DNA of 64,000 bases from Methylobacterium sp. 17Sr1-1. Lineage in GTDB: Bacteria; Pseudomonadota; Alphaproteobacteria; Rhizobiales; Beijerinckiaceae. Positions 46,298 through 56,869 of the stretch are shown here, one piece after another. The notes beneath the pieces were generated by a model. It was not told where the DNA came from. It saw nothing but the letters and a program-made list of their open reading frames with translations, and searched no databases. How positions within the stretch are numbered: position 1 is the stretch's first letter; every line of letters begins with the position of its first letter. Location: positions 3,210,001-3,274,000 of the forward strand of contig NZ_CP029552.1 in NCBI RefSeq assembly GCF_003173775.1, written 5' to 3'. The translations under genes were made by a program, and so were the position numbers.

Positions 46298-46408
46298 ATG
46301 TATCAAGTCCGTCTTGTACCGAATCCGGCAGCAATAGGCGATATTGTCGCGAACCACATCACCTGCCGTCCGGGTAGCTGTGCGGCGAGCTGCCCCTACG
46401 AGGCTTAG
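46298..46408 (+). CDS. 36-aa cysteine-rich mini-protein
   Basis: Reads MYQVRLVPNPAAIGDIVANH then ITCRPGSCAASCPYEA and stop (three Cys as CRPGSCAASC). ATG 46298 follows GAGGAAG at ideal spacing, and a strong promoter lies 20 bases upstream. The Cys spacing suggests a metal site or disulfide. No family recognised. Divergent from the Xre gene, which likely controls it. Confidence 0.65.
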   Translation: MYQVRLVPNPAAIGDIVANHITCRPGSCAASCPYEA

Positions 46409-46870
46409 CCTAAGGTTGCATTTGAGCGTCCCCGCGCTTCGGCTGCCTCAGAACTCCACATTAGCAGTGGTTGGTACTATCACCGCGTGGGTGTCATGTT
46501 GGCTATTGCCGCGGCCATAGCGCACCGCGCGGGAATGAGACAATTGTGGAGCTCCGGCTTATCTGTTGTGCTCGCCAAAAATAATTTGACTGACACGCTC
46601 GATCTCTAGGTTGTTAGGCACTGGCTGATTTCTACGCGGCTCCGATCCATTTTCGCTGACTTCCAGAAATTCAGATTGATAAGTTTAAATCGATATCATT
46701 CCAAATTTGTCCTAATAAATGATTGCAGCACGCTGCGGCACAAACTTTTATGTTAATCGCCAGAGCTTCGGTACGACTACTTGTCTCACGTGCGGCGCGC
46801 GGAAATACTCCCAATACCGCGCCAGCAACCATCGATAATCTCCCTTGTTCTCTAACATGCGGCCATCCCA
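46409..46870. other. Gap without recognised genes
   Basis: About 460 bases of mixed composition between the mini-protein and the HNH operon. No ORF with family features or clear RNA gene was recognised. Confidence 0.5.
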
Positions 46871-47107
46871 ATGCCGAAGAAACCACAGCGATCCCGCGCG
46901 GCCGACTTTGCACGCCCAACCATCGCCAGTCTCGGCCTTCGCGTGACCCTCGTTCCCCACGAGGATGACACGGAGTTGCGCGCCCTCATCGAGCGCTACG
47001 AGCGGCTCACTGCCGAATGGGAGGCCCTCTCTCACCGCGCGCTCACGCTTATAGCCCGACGCTCCCGCGCTTCCGCCGAGGCCTACAATGCCGTTCATCG
47101 CTCCTAA
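46871..47107 (+). CDS. Small hypothetical protein upstream of HNH gene
   Basis: 78 aa. Basic N-terminus (MPKKPQRSRAADFARP), then an amphipathic helix-rich part (ELRALIERYERLTAEWEALS). It overlaps the start of the HNH-fusion gene by 20 bases, suggesting co-translation. No family recognised. Confidence 0.55.
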   Translation: MPKKPQRSRAADFARPTIASLGLRVTLVPHEDDTELRALIERYERLTAEWEALSHRALTLIARRSRASAEAYNAVHRS

Positions 47108-48257
47108 GGACGTTGGCACCACGCCTCGCCGCTCCCTCTCCGCCCACCGCCGCCTCCAGGCCTGGGAGAGAACCAAGGGCGTCTGCGTCATCTGTGAGAC
47201 ACCCATCGACGGCGTCCGCGAGCGCTGGATCGTCGAGCACATACGAGCCCTAGAACTCGGTGGAGCCGACGATTTGGAAAACATGGGACCTGCGCACGAG
47301 GGCTGCGCGCGCGCCAAAACGCGTGATGATCACGCATTCACAGCGCGCGCCAAACGGCAGAAGATTCTGCACCTTGGCGCAGCCACCACGTCCCATCCTC
47401 TCCCCGGCTCACGTGGCAGCCCTCTCAAGAGAAAGATTAATGGCCAAGTGGTGTTGCGCGCTGAGTCGATGAGCAGGTTGGCACTCGCGGAGTTGGCGGC
47501 ACCCGTTTCTTCCTCTCAGCCTCTTGAAGAACGAGCATCGAAATTGCATTGTCCGCCCAGAGATGGCACGCCGCCAGGCATTCACTGTATGGCGAATTCT
47601 GAATCAATGCGCAAACCTACTGGTCCGGACGGCTCGCATCCGCGAAGCGTCAAAGCTGCGCCTAAATCAGCAGCGTTACGCATTCCTGCATCGCACGTAG
47701 TTCTCGCTGGCGAAGAGGCTGCACAGTACGAGAAACTCCACGCTGACATCGCTAGCGCGGTTGGTCCAACAGACATCATTGAGGAGTTTTGGGTTCGGGA
47801 CGTCGCGGACCTTGTCTGGGAGACATTACGCCTCCGCCGTCTTCGAGGCGCACTCCTGCAAGTGGCAATGCGCAACGGCCTTGAGCGCGTACTGCCCTTG
47901 CTTGTTGAAGCGAGCTTTGCAGAACGACTCGCAGAGGATTGGTTCAGAGGGGAGAACCAGGCGAACGCAGCAGTTGATACCCTCCTGGCCGACGCAGCCC
48001 TCTCATTCGATACCGTTAAGGCTGAGGCACTGGCCGCTCGTCTCGACGATTTCGAACGCTTCGACCGGCTTATCGCCAACGCCGAAGCACGTCGTAATGC
48101 AATTCTGCGCGAGGTCGACCGCCACCGTGAGGCGCTGGCCGTCCGGCTTGCCCGCATCGGAGAAACGATCATCGAGGCAGAATTCACCGACGTGAATCCT
48201 CAAACTCCGAATGTATCCCCGTCCGCTTCTGGCCAACCTTATGCCAAGCGCCCGTAG
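47088..48257 (+). CDS. HNH endonuclease fused to a helical hypothetical domain
   Basis: 389 aa. Residues ~1-125: HNH nuclease with GVCVICETPIDGVRERWIVE, HIRALELGGADDLENMGPAH and EGCARAKTRDDH, ending in a PGSRGSPLKRKINGQVV tail as in stand-alone HNH proteins. Residues ~185-380 are a separate hypothetical family (VGPTDIIEEFWVRDVADLVW, ARLDDFERFDRLIANAEARR). The ~60-residue link between them is low complexity. Two normally separate genes therefore appear joined, perhaps by loss of a stop. The end overlaps the next gene. Confidence 0.7.
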   Translation: MPFIAPKDVGTTPRRSLSAHRRLQAWERTKGVCVICETPIDGVRERWIVEHIRALELGGADDLENMGPAHEGCARAKTRDDHAFTARAKRQKILHLGAATTSHPLPGSRGSPLKRKINGQVVLRAESMSRLALAELAAPVSSSQPLEERASKLHCPPRDGTPPGIHCMANSESMRKPTGPDGSHPRSVKAAPKSAALRIPASHVVLAGEEAAQYEKLHADIASAVGPTDIIEEFWVRDVADLVWETLRLRRLRGALLQVAMRNGLERVLPLLVEASFAERLAEDWFRGENQANAAVDTLLADAALSFDTVKAEALAARLDDFERFDRLIANAEARRNAILREVDRHREALAVRLARIGETIIEAEFTDVNPQTPNVSPSASGQPYAKRP

Positions 48258-48801
48258 AGTTGCAGCGAACCGTGACAACGCGCAACGTAGCACTGGCCCT
48301 CGCTCTGCTAAGGGAAAAGCTACATCATCCCGGAACGCGGAGCGGCATGGCCTCGCGATTCCAATAATGGCGGACCCCTCGTTCAGCGCGCAGGCCCAAG
48401 CGTTGGCGCAGCAGATCCTGACGAGCTTGAGCGGCATTGAGGATCTCAATCTCGTCCTGCGCGTGGCCGAAGCGCAAATTGATCTTGAGCGCGTTCGGCA
48501 CGCGCGCCACCGGCTGATTGCTCAGGCACACGCGGAACCATCGGTCGGCAGGGCAAGGGGGTTGCCACATAATGACAAGCACATCACGAGTCTGCTGCCA
48601 GCAAACATCAGAAATCTTCAATCATATTTAGGCTCTCCCAATGTAGATGCTCGATTAACTGTTAAACCTGATCGCGAGGCGCAGATACTAGTGCAGTTCG
48701 CCCGCGATCTCACAGCACTTGATCGCTACGAGCGAAGTGCCTTGTCTCGGCGCAAATCCGCAATCCGTATTCTTGATAAAAGCCGAAGCGGATGTGGGTA
48801 G
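48241..48801 (+). CDS. Hypothetical protein with NRxNAxxSTGP motif
   Basis: 186 aa from ATG 48241 (an upstream in-frame ATG exists at 48211). RRVAANRDNAQRSTGPRSAK, GKATSSRNAERHGL is a widespread motif of unknown function found in proteins often associated with IS or plasmid regions. The middle forms helices (LRVAEAQIDLERVRHARHRL). Overlaps the HNH-fusion gene by 17 bases, so the two are coupled. Confidence 0.7.
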   Translation: MPSARRVAANRDNAQRSTGPRSAKGKATSSRNAERHGLAIPIMADPSFSAQAQALAQQILTSLSGIEDLNLVLRVAEAQIDLERVRHARHRLIAQAHAEPSVGRARGLPHNDKHITSLLPANIRNLQSYLGSPNVDARLTVKPDREAQILVQFARDLTALDRYERSALSRRKSAIRILDKSRSGCG

Positions 48802-48946
48802 GCCGAACATGCGCCTGCGGCAGTCATGACTCGGTAATCACCTACAACCATGGTGCGGCTAGTGATCTGAGTTAGAAGTCTGTTTGCAGAAGCGGGTGAA
48901 CCGCCCCGGGTTTCCCGGAAGCTCCAACTTCTGAGAGGAAGGAGCC

Positions 48947-49261
48947 ATAACGAAGCGAACAGCCCCGTTTTCCCCTGAGGTGCGCGAGCGTGCCGTGCGG
49001 ATGGTGCGCGAGCACGGCTCGCAATGCTCAGCGATCCAGTCGTTTGCTGCCAAGATCGGCTGCTCGGGTGAGACGCTGAGGAACTGGGTGCGCCAGTCCG
49101 AGCGTGATCAAGGTGTGCGGCCCGGCCAGACAACGGACGAGCGTTAGCGGATCAAGGCGCTGGAGCGCGAGGTTCGCGAGCTGCGCCAAGCCAACGAGAT
49201 CCTGCGCAAGGCGTCGGCGTATTTTGCCATGGCAGAACGGGACCGCCGGTCGCGGCCATGA
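48947..49261 (+). pseudogene. IS3 orfA (element A), start lost and amber stop
   Basis: Reads TKRTAPFSPEVRERAVRMVR, REHGSQCSAIQSFAAKIGCS, then TDER and an amber TAG at 49145-49147, then [19 protein letters not shown]. The codon after GGAGCC is ATA where ATG is expected, so the start is also lost. The stop TGA overlaps orfB start as usual for this family. Confidence 0.8.
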
Positions 49262-50523
49262 TCAGCTTCATCGACGAATACCGGGAGGTCTACGAGGTCG
49301 AGCCGATCTGCGGGGTGCTGCCGATCGCCCCGTCGCCCTACTACGTGCATGCCGCCCGGCGTGCCGATCCCGAGAAGCAACTGGTTCGTGCTCACAGCGA
49401 CGCTGCGTTGATGATCGAGATCCAGCGCGTGTTCGAGGCCAACTTCTGCGTCTACGGCGTGCGGAAGGTGTGGCGGCAACTGGCCCGGGAGGGGATCGTG
49501 ACCGCTCGATGCACGGTGGCGCGGCTGATGCGCCGACTGGGCTTGGCGGGGGTGGTGCGTGGCAGGAGCGTGCGCACCACGATCCCCGACCCGGCCGCAG
49601 CTTGCCCCCTCAACCGGGTCAATCGACAGTTCAAGGCTCCCCGGCCGAACGCCCTGTGGGTCAGCGACTTCATCTACGTAGCGACGTGGTCGGGCTTCGT
49701 CTATGTGGCCTTCGTCATCGATGTGTTCGCCCGGCGCATCGTGGGCTGGCGGGCCTCACGTCGTGCTCACGCGAGCTTCGTGCTGGATGCTCTGGAGCAG
49801 GCGCTGCACGAGCGTCGTCCTGTGCAAGGCAGCGGGCTGGTGCATCACTCGGACCGCGGCTCGCAAGGTGGATTCAAGTGATCGTCGCAACGGCTTAGCG
49901 GAGGGCATTTGTGATGGCAGGTCGGCGGCGTTCGGATCGGTGTCTTCGAGAGAAGCTTCGGTCACCGGGTCGTCCCGGGGTCGGTTTGCGCGCCACTCGG
50001 CGGGAGTTCTGGGCGATCATCGCGGACGGGGTGTCGAGCGAGGACGCAGCCATGAAGGTCGGGATCTCGCCGTCGGTTGGCTCGCGGTGGTTCCGGATGG
50101 CGGGCGCGGGATGGCGCCCAGCCACCTGTCGCCATCATCCAAGCCACTGTCGACCCACTTCCTGTCGATGGCCGAGAGGGAGGAGATCGCGCTGCTGCGA
50201 GCCCAGGGGCATGGGGTTCGGGGAGTGGCTCGGCATCTGGGACGTGCAGCATCGACCATCTCTCGAGAGTTGCGGCGCAATGCAGCGACCCGCAATGGCG
50301 GCCTGGACTATCGCGCCACGACCGCGCAGTGGCACGCTGAACGCGCGGCACGCCGGCCCAAGCCAGCGAAGCTTGCTGAGAACGTGGTACTGCGGACGTA
50401 TGTCCAGGAACGGCTCGCCGGTGCTGTCGCCACGCCGGGCGGGACCACCCTGCCTGGGACGAGCGTCACCTGGAAGGGGCGGCGACACGGACGGCGCCAG
50501 AGCCGGCGCTGGGGGCGATCCTA

Positions 50524-51651
50524 GTGCACTGACGCATTCGAAAGGTTCACACCAGGCGTGAGGCGTGCGAGTCTGCGGCATGGCTCAGACCGTCTGCGTA
50601 ATCCTCACTGAGGACGAAAAGGCACGGCTGCGCGCGATCAGCCAGGATCGTGCTCGCCCGCTCAAGCACGTCCAGCGCGCCCGCATCGTCCTGCTCTCCG
50701 CCGAGCGCCTTCCCGTGCTTGAAGTCGCCCACCAGGCCGGCGTCAGCCGAACCGCCGTCTGGCGCTGGCAACAGCGCTTCGCGGAAGAGGGGGTCGACGG
50801 CCTGCTGCGCGACAAGACCCGCCCGCCCGGCAAGCCGCCCCACTCCACCAGCACCGTCGCCGAGGTGCTGGCGCTGACCTGCTCCGAGCCGCCGGGTGAG
50901 GTCACTCATTGGACCGGTCGCGCGGTTGCTGCCGCGACCGGCATCTCGCTGCGCTCGGTCCAGCGCATCTGGCAGGAACACCGCCTGCAGCCGCACCGCG
51001 TGCGCACCTTCAAGCGCTCCACTGACCCGGCCTTCGCCGAGAAGGTGGAAGACATCGTCGGCCTCTACATGGACCCGCCTCGTCACGCGGTGGTGCTGTC
51101 GGTCGACGAGAAGAGCCAGATCCAGGCCCTGGAGCGCACCCGGCCCGACCGTCCGCTCGCGTCAGGACGCCCGGCGACCCGCACTCACGACTACATCCGC
51201 CACGGCACCACGACGCTGTTTGCAGCGCTGAACGTGCTGGAGGGCACGGTGATCGGCCGCTGCATGCAGCGCCACCGCCACGAGGAGTTCCTGCGCTTCC
51301 TCAACGCCGTCGAGGCGGCGGTGCCGGCCGGCAAGATCATCCACGTGGTGCTCGACAACTACCGCACCCACACCCATGCGAAGGTCCGGGCCTGGCTGTC
51401 GCGTCATCCGCGCTGGGTGTTCCACTTCACCCCGACCTCCGCGTCTTGGCTCAACGCCGTCGAGGGCTTCTTCTCGGCGCTGTCGCGTCGGCGACTGCGA
51501 CGCGGCACGTTCACCGGAATCGTCGACCTGCAGGCGGCGATCAAGCGCTACATTGCCGAACACAACGAGCGGCCCAGGCCCTTCATCTGGACCAAGCCGG
51601 CCGCCGCCATCCTCAACAGCCAGGCTGCACCTTCCGTCTGAGTCAGTGCAC
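50524..51651 (+). mobile_element. IS630-family element (A), complete
   Basis: 1128 bp with terminal inverted repeat GTGCACTGAC, flanked by the TA dinucleotide duplication typical of IS630 (50522-50523 and 51652-51653). Inserted inside the IS30 transposase. The only intact member of the nest and therefore the youngest. Confidence 0.88.
50580..51641 (+). CDS. IS630-family transposase
   Basis: 353 aa. N-terminal HTH (ISQDRARPLKHVQRARIVLL, VSRTAVWRWQQRFAEEGVDG), catalytic core AVVLSVDEKSQIQALERTRP (first Asp), IIHVVLDNYRTHTHAKVRAW (second Asp) and FTPTSASWLNAVEGFFSALS with the final Glu. Intact; stop is 10 bases inside the element end. Confidence 0.93.
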   Translation: MAQTVCVILTEDEKARLRAISQDRARPLKHVQRARIVLLSAERLPVLEVAHQAGVSRTAVWRWQQRFAEEGVDGLLRDKTRPPGKPPHSTSTVAEVLALTCSEPPGEVTHWTGRAVAAATGISLRSVQRIWQEHRLQPHRVRTFKRSTDPAFAEKVEDIVGLYMDPPRHAVVLSVDEKSQIQALERTRPDRPLASGRPATRTHDYIRHGTTTLFAALNVLEGTVIGRCMQRHRHEEFLRFLNAVEAAVPAGKIIHVVLDNYRTHTHAKVRAWLSRHPRWVFHFTPTSASWLNAVEGFFSALSRRRLRRGTFTGIVDLQAAIKRYIAEHNERPRPFIWTKPAAAILNSQAAPSV

Positions 51652-52788
51652 TAGAGCCCGCAGCAGATCGCCGAGCGTTTGCGGCTCGACTTCCCGGGCG
51701 ATACGATGATGCACATCAGTCACGAGGCGATCTACCAGGCGCTCTACGTCCAGGTCCGGGGCGCGCTGAAGCGTGAGTTGATCGCGTGTCTTCGCACAGG
51801 ACGGGCTTTGCGGTTGCCGCGGGCCCGCAGCCTGGGCCGAGGCAAGTCGTTCGTCACTCCCGAGGTGCTGATCAGCGAGCGTCCGCCCAAGGTGGAGGAT
51901 CGCGCGGTGCCAGGTCACTGGGAGGGCGATCTGATCCTGGGTCTGAAGAGTTCGGCGATCGGGACCCTGGTCGAGCGCACGACACGCTTCACGATGCTGC
52001 TGCATCTTCCGCCGATGGACGGTCATGGGGTGACGCCGCGCGCGAAGAACGGGCCGGCTTGGCTGGGCATGGGGCCGAAGCGGTCCGCAAGGCGATCGCC
52101 GGTACGATTGCGAGCTTGCCGGAGCACCTGCGACGCTCGTTGACCTGGGACCAGGGAACGGAGATGGCCGAGCATGCGCGCTTACGGATCGATACAGGTC
52201 TGCAGGTGTACTTCTGCGATCCGCGCTCATCCTGGCAGCGGGACACGAACGAGAACACGAATGGACTACTACGGCAGTACTTTCCGAAGGGAACGGATCT
52301 GAGCAAGCATAGTGCGAATGATCTTGCTGCTGTAGCCACCGTCCTGAACAGCAGGCGCCGCAAGACGCTGAACTGGAAGATGCCGGCAGAGGCACTCGAC
52401 GCTGTGCTGGCTGCCATGCAAGATGGTGTTGCGACGACCGCTTGAACCCAAGCAATACTTGGCTTTGCGCTACACCGAGCGCCTGGCTGGAGCCGGCATC
52501 GAGCCGTCGGTCGGCAGCGTCGGCGACAGCTACGACAACGCCTTGGCGGAGACGATCAACGGCTTGTTCAAGGCGGAGGTGATCCACCGACGCGGGCCGT
52601 GGCGCTCCTTCGAGGCGGTCGAGTACGCCACCCTGGAATGGGTCGACTGGTACAACCACCTTCGCCTCCTCGCGCCCATCGGCAACGTCCCTCCCGCCGA
52701 GGCTGAAGCGCGCTATTATGCCCATGGCGGCGACCAAGCCTTGGCCGCATGACCCAAGACAAACAGCCTCCGAGAAAACCGGGGCGGC

Positions 52789-53045
52789 CTCCTGCAGGAT
52801 CAGCTTGTCGAGTGTGTGGTCCGCGATCGCCTTGCGCAGCCGCTGGTTCTCGGTCTCCAGCTCCTTCATCCGGCGCACCTGGTCGGACTTCAGCCCACCG
52901 AACTCCTTGCGCCAGCGGTAATACGTGACCTCGGTCACGCCGATACCCCGGATCGCGTCAGCCACGCTCTGCCCTGTGAGACCAGCACATCCACCTGTCG
53001 CAGCTTGGCAACAAACTCTTCCGGCTGGTGCTTCTTGGTTCCCAT
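52789..53045 (-). pseudogene. IS3 orfA remnant (element B)
   Basis: Starts MGTKKHQPEEFVAKLRQVDV LVSQG, then a frameshift near 52975, then ADAIRGIGVTEVTYYRWRKE, FGGLKSDQVRRMKELETENQ, and ends LDKLILQEA where element A abuts. The rest of orfA and all of orfB are gone. Confidence 0.8.
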
Positions 53046-53141
53046 CGGGTCCGTCCTCCGTCGTGGTCCTGACCCACGAAACTGGTCCGGGCCGAGTGCA
53101 AGATTTTCGGGCATCCTGACCCCTGAAGGAGGGTGGATGCC

Positions 53142-53405
53142 ATGCCTCGCAAACGCTTCACGAACGAACAAATCGCCTTCGCCCTGAGACAGGCGGAGAA
53201 CGGCAGCACGGTGGACGAGGTCTGCCGAAAGATGGGCGTGTCTGAGCCAACCTTTTACCGGTGGAAGAAGCAGTTCGTCGGCATGGGCGTGCCGGAGATC
53301 CGACGCCTGAAGCAATTAGAGGACGATAACAGCAAGCTCAAACGCTTGGTCGCCGACCTGACGCCGGATCGCTCGATGCTGGAGGACGTGCTCAAGCGAA
53401 AGTGA
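53142..53405 (+). CDS. IS3 orfA (element C)
   Basis: 87 aa from ATG 53142: PRKRFTNEQIAFALRQAENG, EVCRKMGVSEPTFYRWKKQF (HTH), then a leucine-zipper-like EIRRLKQLEDDNSKLKRLVA. ATG follows AAGGAGGG. Its end overlaps orfB by a few bases, as needed for programmed frameshifting to OrfAB. Confidence 0.88.
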   Translation: MPRKRFTNEQIAFALRQAENGSTVDEVCRKMGVSEPTFYRWKKQFVGMGVPEIRRLKQLEDDNSKLKRLVADLTPDRSMLEDVLKRK

Positions 53406-54244
53406 TGAGGCCCGCCGTTAGGCGTGAGGTCGCCGGTCACCTGCAGGTGACCTACGGCATCAGCGAGCGGCGGGCCTGCCAGGCCACCGGCTTCGGCCGT
53501 TCGTCCCAGCGCTACCGGACGCGCACGGACCCACAGGTGGCGTTGCGCATGAGGCTCAAGGAGTTAGCGGCTGCGCGGGTCCGCTACGGCTACCGGCGAC
53601 TGCACGTCCTATTGCGGCGGGAGGGTTTAATCGTGAACCACAAGCGCACCTACCGGCTCTACCGGGACGAGGGGCTGTCGATCTGGCCCAAGCTGCCCAA
53701 GCGCAAGCGAGCTTGGCGCTACCGGCAAGGGCGGCCCGCGATCGACAGTCCCAACGAGGTCTGGGCGATGGACTTCATGTCCGACGGCCTCTTCGACGGA
53801 CGTCCGTTCCGGATCCTGACGGTCGTAGACTGCCGCACGCGAGAGGCGCTCTCGCTGGCACCGAGAACCACCTTCCGCGCCTTCCAGGTGGTGGAGGTTC
53901 TCGACGCACTGATCCGGCTCCGCGGGAGACCCAAAAGCCTGCGGGTGGACAATGGGCCGGAATTTGCCGGTCGTATGCTGGATCACTGGGCTTACCTCAA
54001 TGGGGTGGAGCTCGACTTCTCTCGTCCGGGAAAACCGACCGACAATGCCTACATCGAGGCCTTCAACGGCCGCTTACGAGCAGAGTGTCTAAACGCGTCG
54101 TGGTTCTTGTCGCTCGCTGATGCCCGAGCGCGCATCGAGGAATGGAGGTGCCACTACAACGAAGACCGACCTCACACGGCCCTGGGCGGCTTGACGCCTC
54201 GAGCCTTCGCCAACCAAGCTGTCACAGCCCGAGAACTTGCATAG
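53402..54244 (+). CDS. IS3 orfB transposase (element C)
   Basis: 280 aa from GTG 53402 (ATG at 53405). N-terminal HTH_21 part RYGYRRLHVLLRREGLIVNH; DDE core EVWAMDFMSDGLFDGRPFRI (Asp), LRVDNGPEFAGRMLDHWAYL (Asp) and KPTDNAYIEAFNGRLRAECL (Glu). Intact IS407-type OrfB. Confidence 0.92.
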   Translation: MMRPAVRREVAGHLQVTYGISERRACQATGFGRSSQRYRTRTDPQVALRMRLKELAAARVRYGYRRLHVLLRREGLIVNHKRTYRLYRDEGLSIWPKLPKRKRAWRYRQGRPAIDSPNEVWAMDFMSDGLFDGRPFRILTVVDCRTREALSLAPRTTFRAFQVVEVLDALIRLRGRPKSLRVDNGPEFAGRMLDHWAYLNGVELDFSRPGKPTDNAYIEAFNGRLRAECLNASWFLSLADARARIEEWRCHYNEDRPHTALGGLTPRAFANQAVTARELA

Positions 54245-54279
54245 GCCCCGGACCACAAACTAGGGCAAGACCAGTCGGC

Positions 54280-54630
54280 TCAGAGCCATACTTCAGGGCG
54301 GACCACTCGGATGGGGGCTGACCAGAAGCCCGGGTCGATGAGGTCGAAGCCCAGGAGGTACTTCCAGTCGATGCGGCCACGCGCCGCTTCGGCCGCACGG
54401 CGGTCCGAGAGGTTCTCGGCGAACTGCAACAAGGTAACGAGCGCCAGCCGCCAGGGTGCCTCGGCCGGGCGGCCACGGGAGGAGAACAATGCCGTGAACT
54501 GCGCGTCGGTGAACACGGTGCCGAGTTCATCCCTCAGCCGCATGTAAGCATTGCCTCGCGGGAACGCGGCTCGGGCCACGGCGGCGGTCTGGCGGGGAAC
54601 CTCGGCGGGCGAGCTTGGCTGCAGCGACAT
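54280..54630 (-). pseudogene. IS1182-like transposase N-terminal fragment
   Basis: ATG 54630, AAVARAAFPRGNAYMRLRDE, LGTVFTDAQFTALFSSRGRP, AENLSDRRAAEAARGRIDWK, YLLGFDLIDPGF are the conserved N-terminal domain of IS1182-type transposases. After DPGF the sequence diverges and stops; ~350 residues incl. the DDE core are missing. Truncated probably by element C or a deletion. Confidence 0.8.
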
Positions 54631-54982
54631 GACGAGCCTCGGCGAGCGTTGGATTGCGCTTTCACATCAACGAGCTAACCAAGCAGACGGATTCGCAAGC
54701 AGTATCAGAAACGGGGCAATCCCAGTCGGCGTGCTACGGCGCCGATCGCCGAGGGGGCGGCTCACCCTCGGTGACGATGAATAGCCCCCTGCACCTCAGA
54801 CCACGTCCGCCGCCGGCCGGCTTCGGTGAACAGCTCCACGCGCCTGCCGGCTTTGACATAGCCATACGCTTTGCCATAGACCAAGGATGGAGCTCCCTGA
54901 AATAACTGGCGGCGCGTGGACCGCAACCCCGGCTGCGGAGCGATGATAGCGGCCGGCTACGGGGGGACACTGTCGGTCTCCC
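54631..54982. other. Gap without recognised genes (IS debris likely)
   Basis: About 350 bases between the IS1182-like fragment and glmS. GC-rich patches alternate with mixed sequence; no reading frame with family features seen. It must contain the glmS transcription end; no clear terminator hairpin was found. Confidence 0.45.
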
Positions 54983-56809
<1,827 letters not shown>

Positions 56810-56869
56810 GTGCAGCACCCAAGTGACAGAAGTTGATTTGACCTAACTATTATGCGTTCTCGCCGTGAA

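Larger units (their letters stand above)
49914..52445 (+). pseudogene. IS30 transposase, frameshifted and interrupted
   Basis: N-terminal part in one frame (GRRRSDRCLREKLRSPGRPG), shift near 50105, then AEREEIALLRAQGHGVRGVA and STISRELRRNA (HTH). After the IS630 element: RLRLDFPGDTMMHISHEAIY, EDRAVPGHWEGDLILG, a second shift near 52030-52060, then SLTWDQGTEMAEHARLRIDT and SSWQRDTNENTNGLLRQYFP. All IS30 DDE regions are recognisable, but no intact protein is possible. Confidence 0.85.
49867..52451 (+). mobile_element. IS30-family element, itself interrupted by an IS630 element
   Basis: Terminal repeats TGGATTCAAGTGATCGTCGC (left) and TGGGTTCAAGCGGTCGTCGC (right, complement) agree at most of 24 positions. 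A possible GCAA target duplication flanks it (49863-49866 and 52452-52455). Without the inner IS630 element it is about 1.45 kb. Confidence 0.78.
49258..52752 (+). pseudogene. IS3 orfB (element A), split by insertion
   Basis: Part 1 (49258-49866): integrase core FIDEYREVYEVEPICGVLPI to VDAL...HHSDRGSQ, with two of the DDE acids. Part 2 (52452-52752) resumes YLALRYTERLAGAGIEPSVG through GDSYDNALAETINGLFKAEV with the catalytic Glu. The break falls exactly at the SDRGSQ/YLALRY junction. Confidence 0.85.
48898..52788 (+). mobile_element. IS3-family element (A), interrupted by a nested IS30 element
   Basis: Left end TGAACCGCCCCGGGTTTCCC; right end is its imperfect complement ending GGGGCGG, with the last ~4 bases missing where it abuts another IS remnant. 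Contains orfA and orfB of the IS3 group. The element is dead: orfA has a lost start and an amber codon, orfB is split by a 2.6-kb insertion. Confidence 0.8.
53070..54265 (+). mobile_element. IS3-family element (C), IS407-like, apparently complete
   Basis: Carries intact orfA and orfB. Ends are imperfect inverted copies: ACTGGTCCGGGCCGAGTGCA at the left and a GTCCGGGG...TGCAAG complement at the right. Exact ends and target duplication are not certain. It lies just upstream of remnant B, on the opposite strand. Confidence 0.75.

Noticed and set aside
48898..54265. Composite transposon bounded by the IS3 elements
   Set aside because: The IS3 elements are of different groups, one is a stub in the opposite orientation, and the material between them is only nested IS DNA, with no cargo genes.
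56810..56869. glmS ribozyme-like or other riboswitch in the galE-glmS gap
   Set aside because: The gap is only 60 bases and shows no conserved ribozyme core; in proteobacteria glmS is usually not controlled by that ribozyme.
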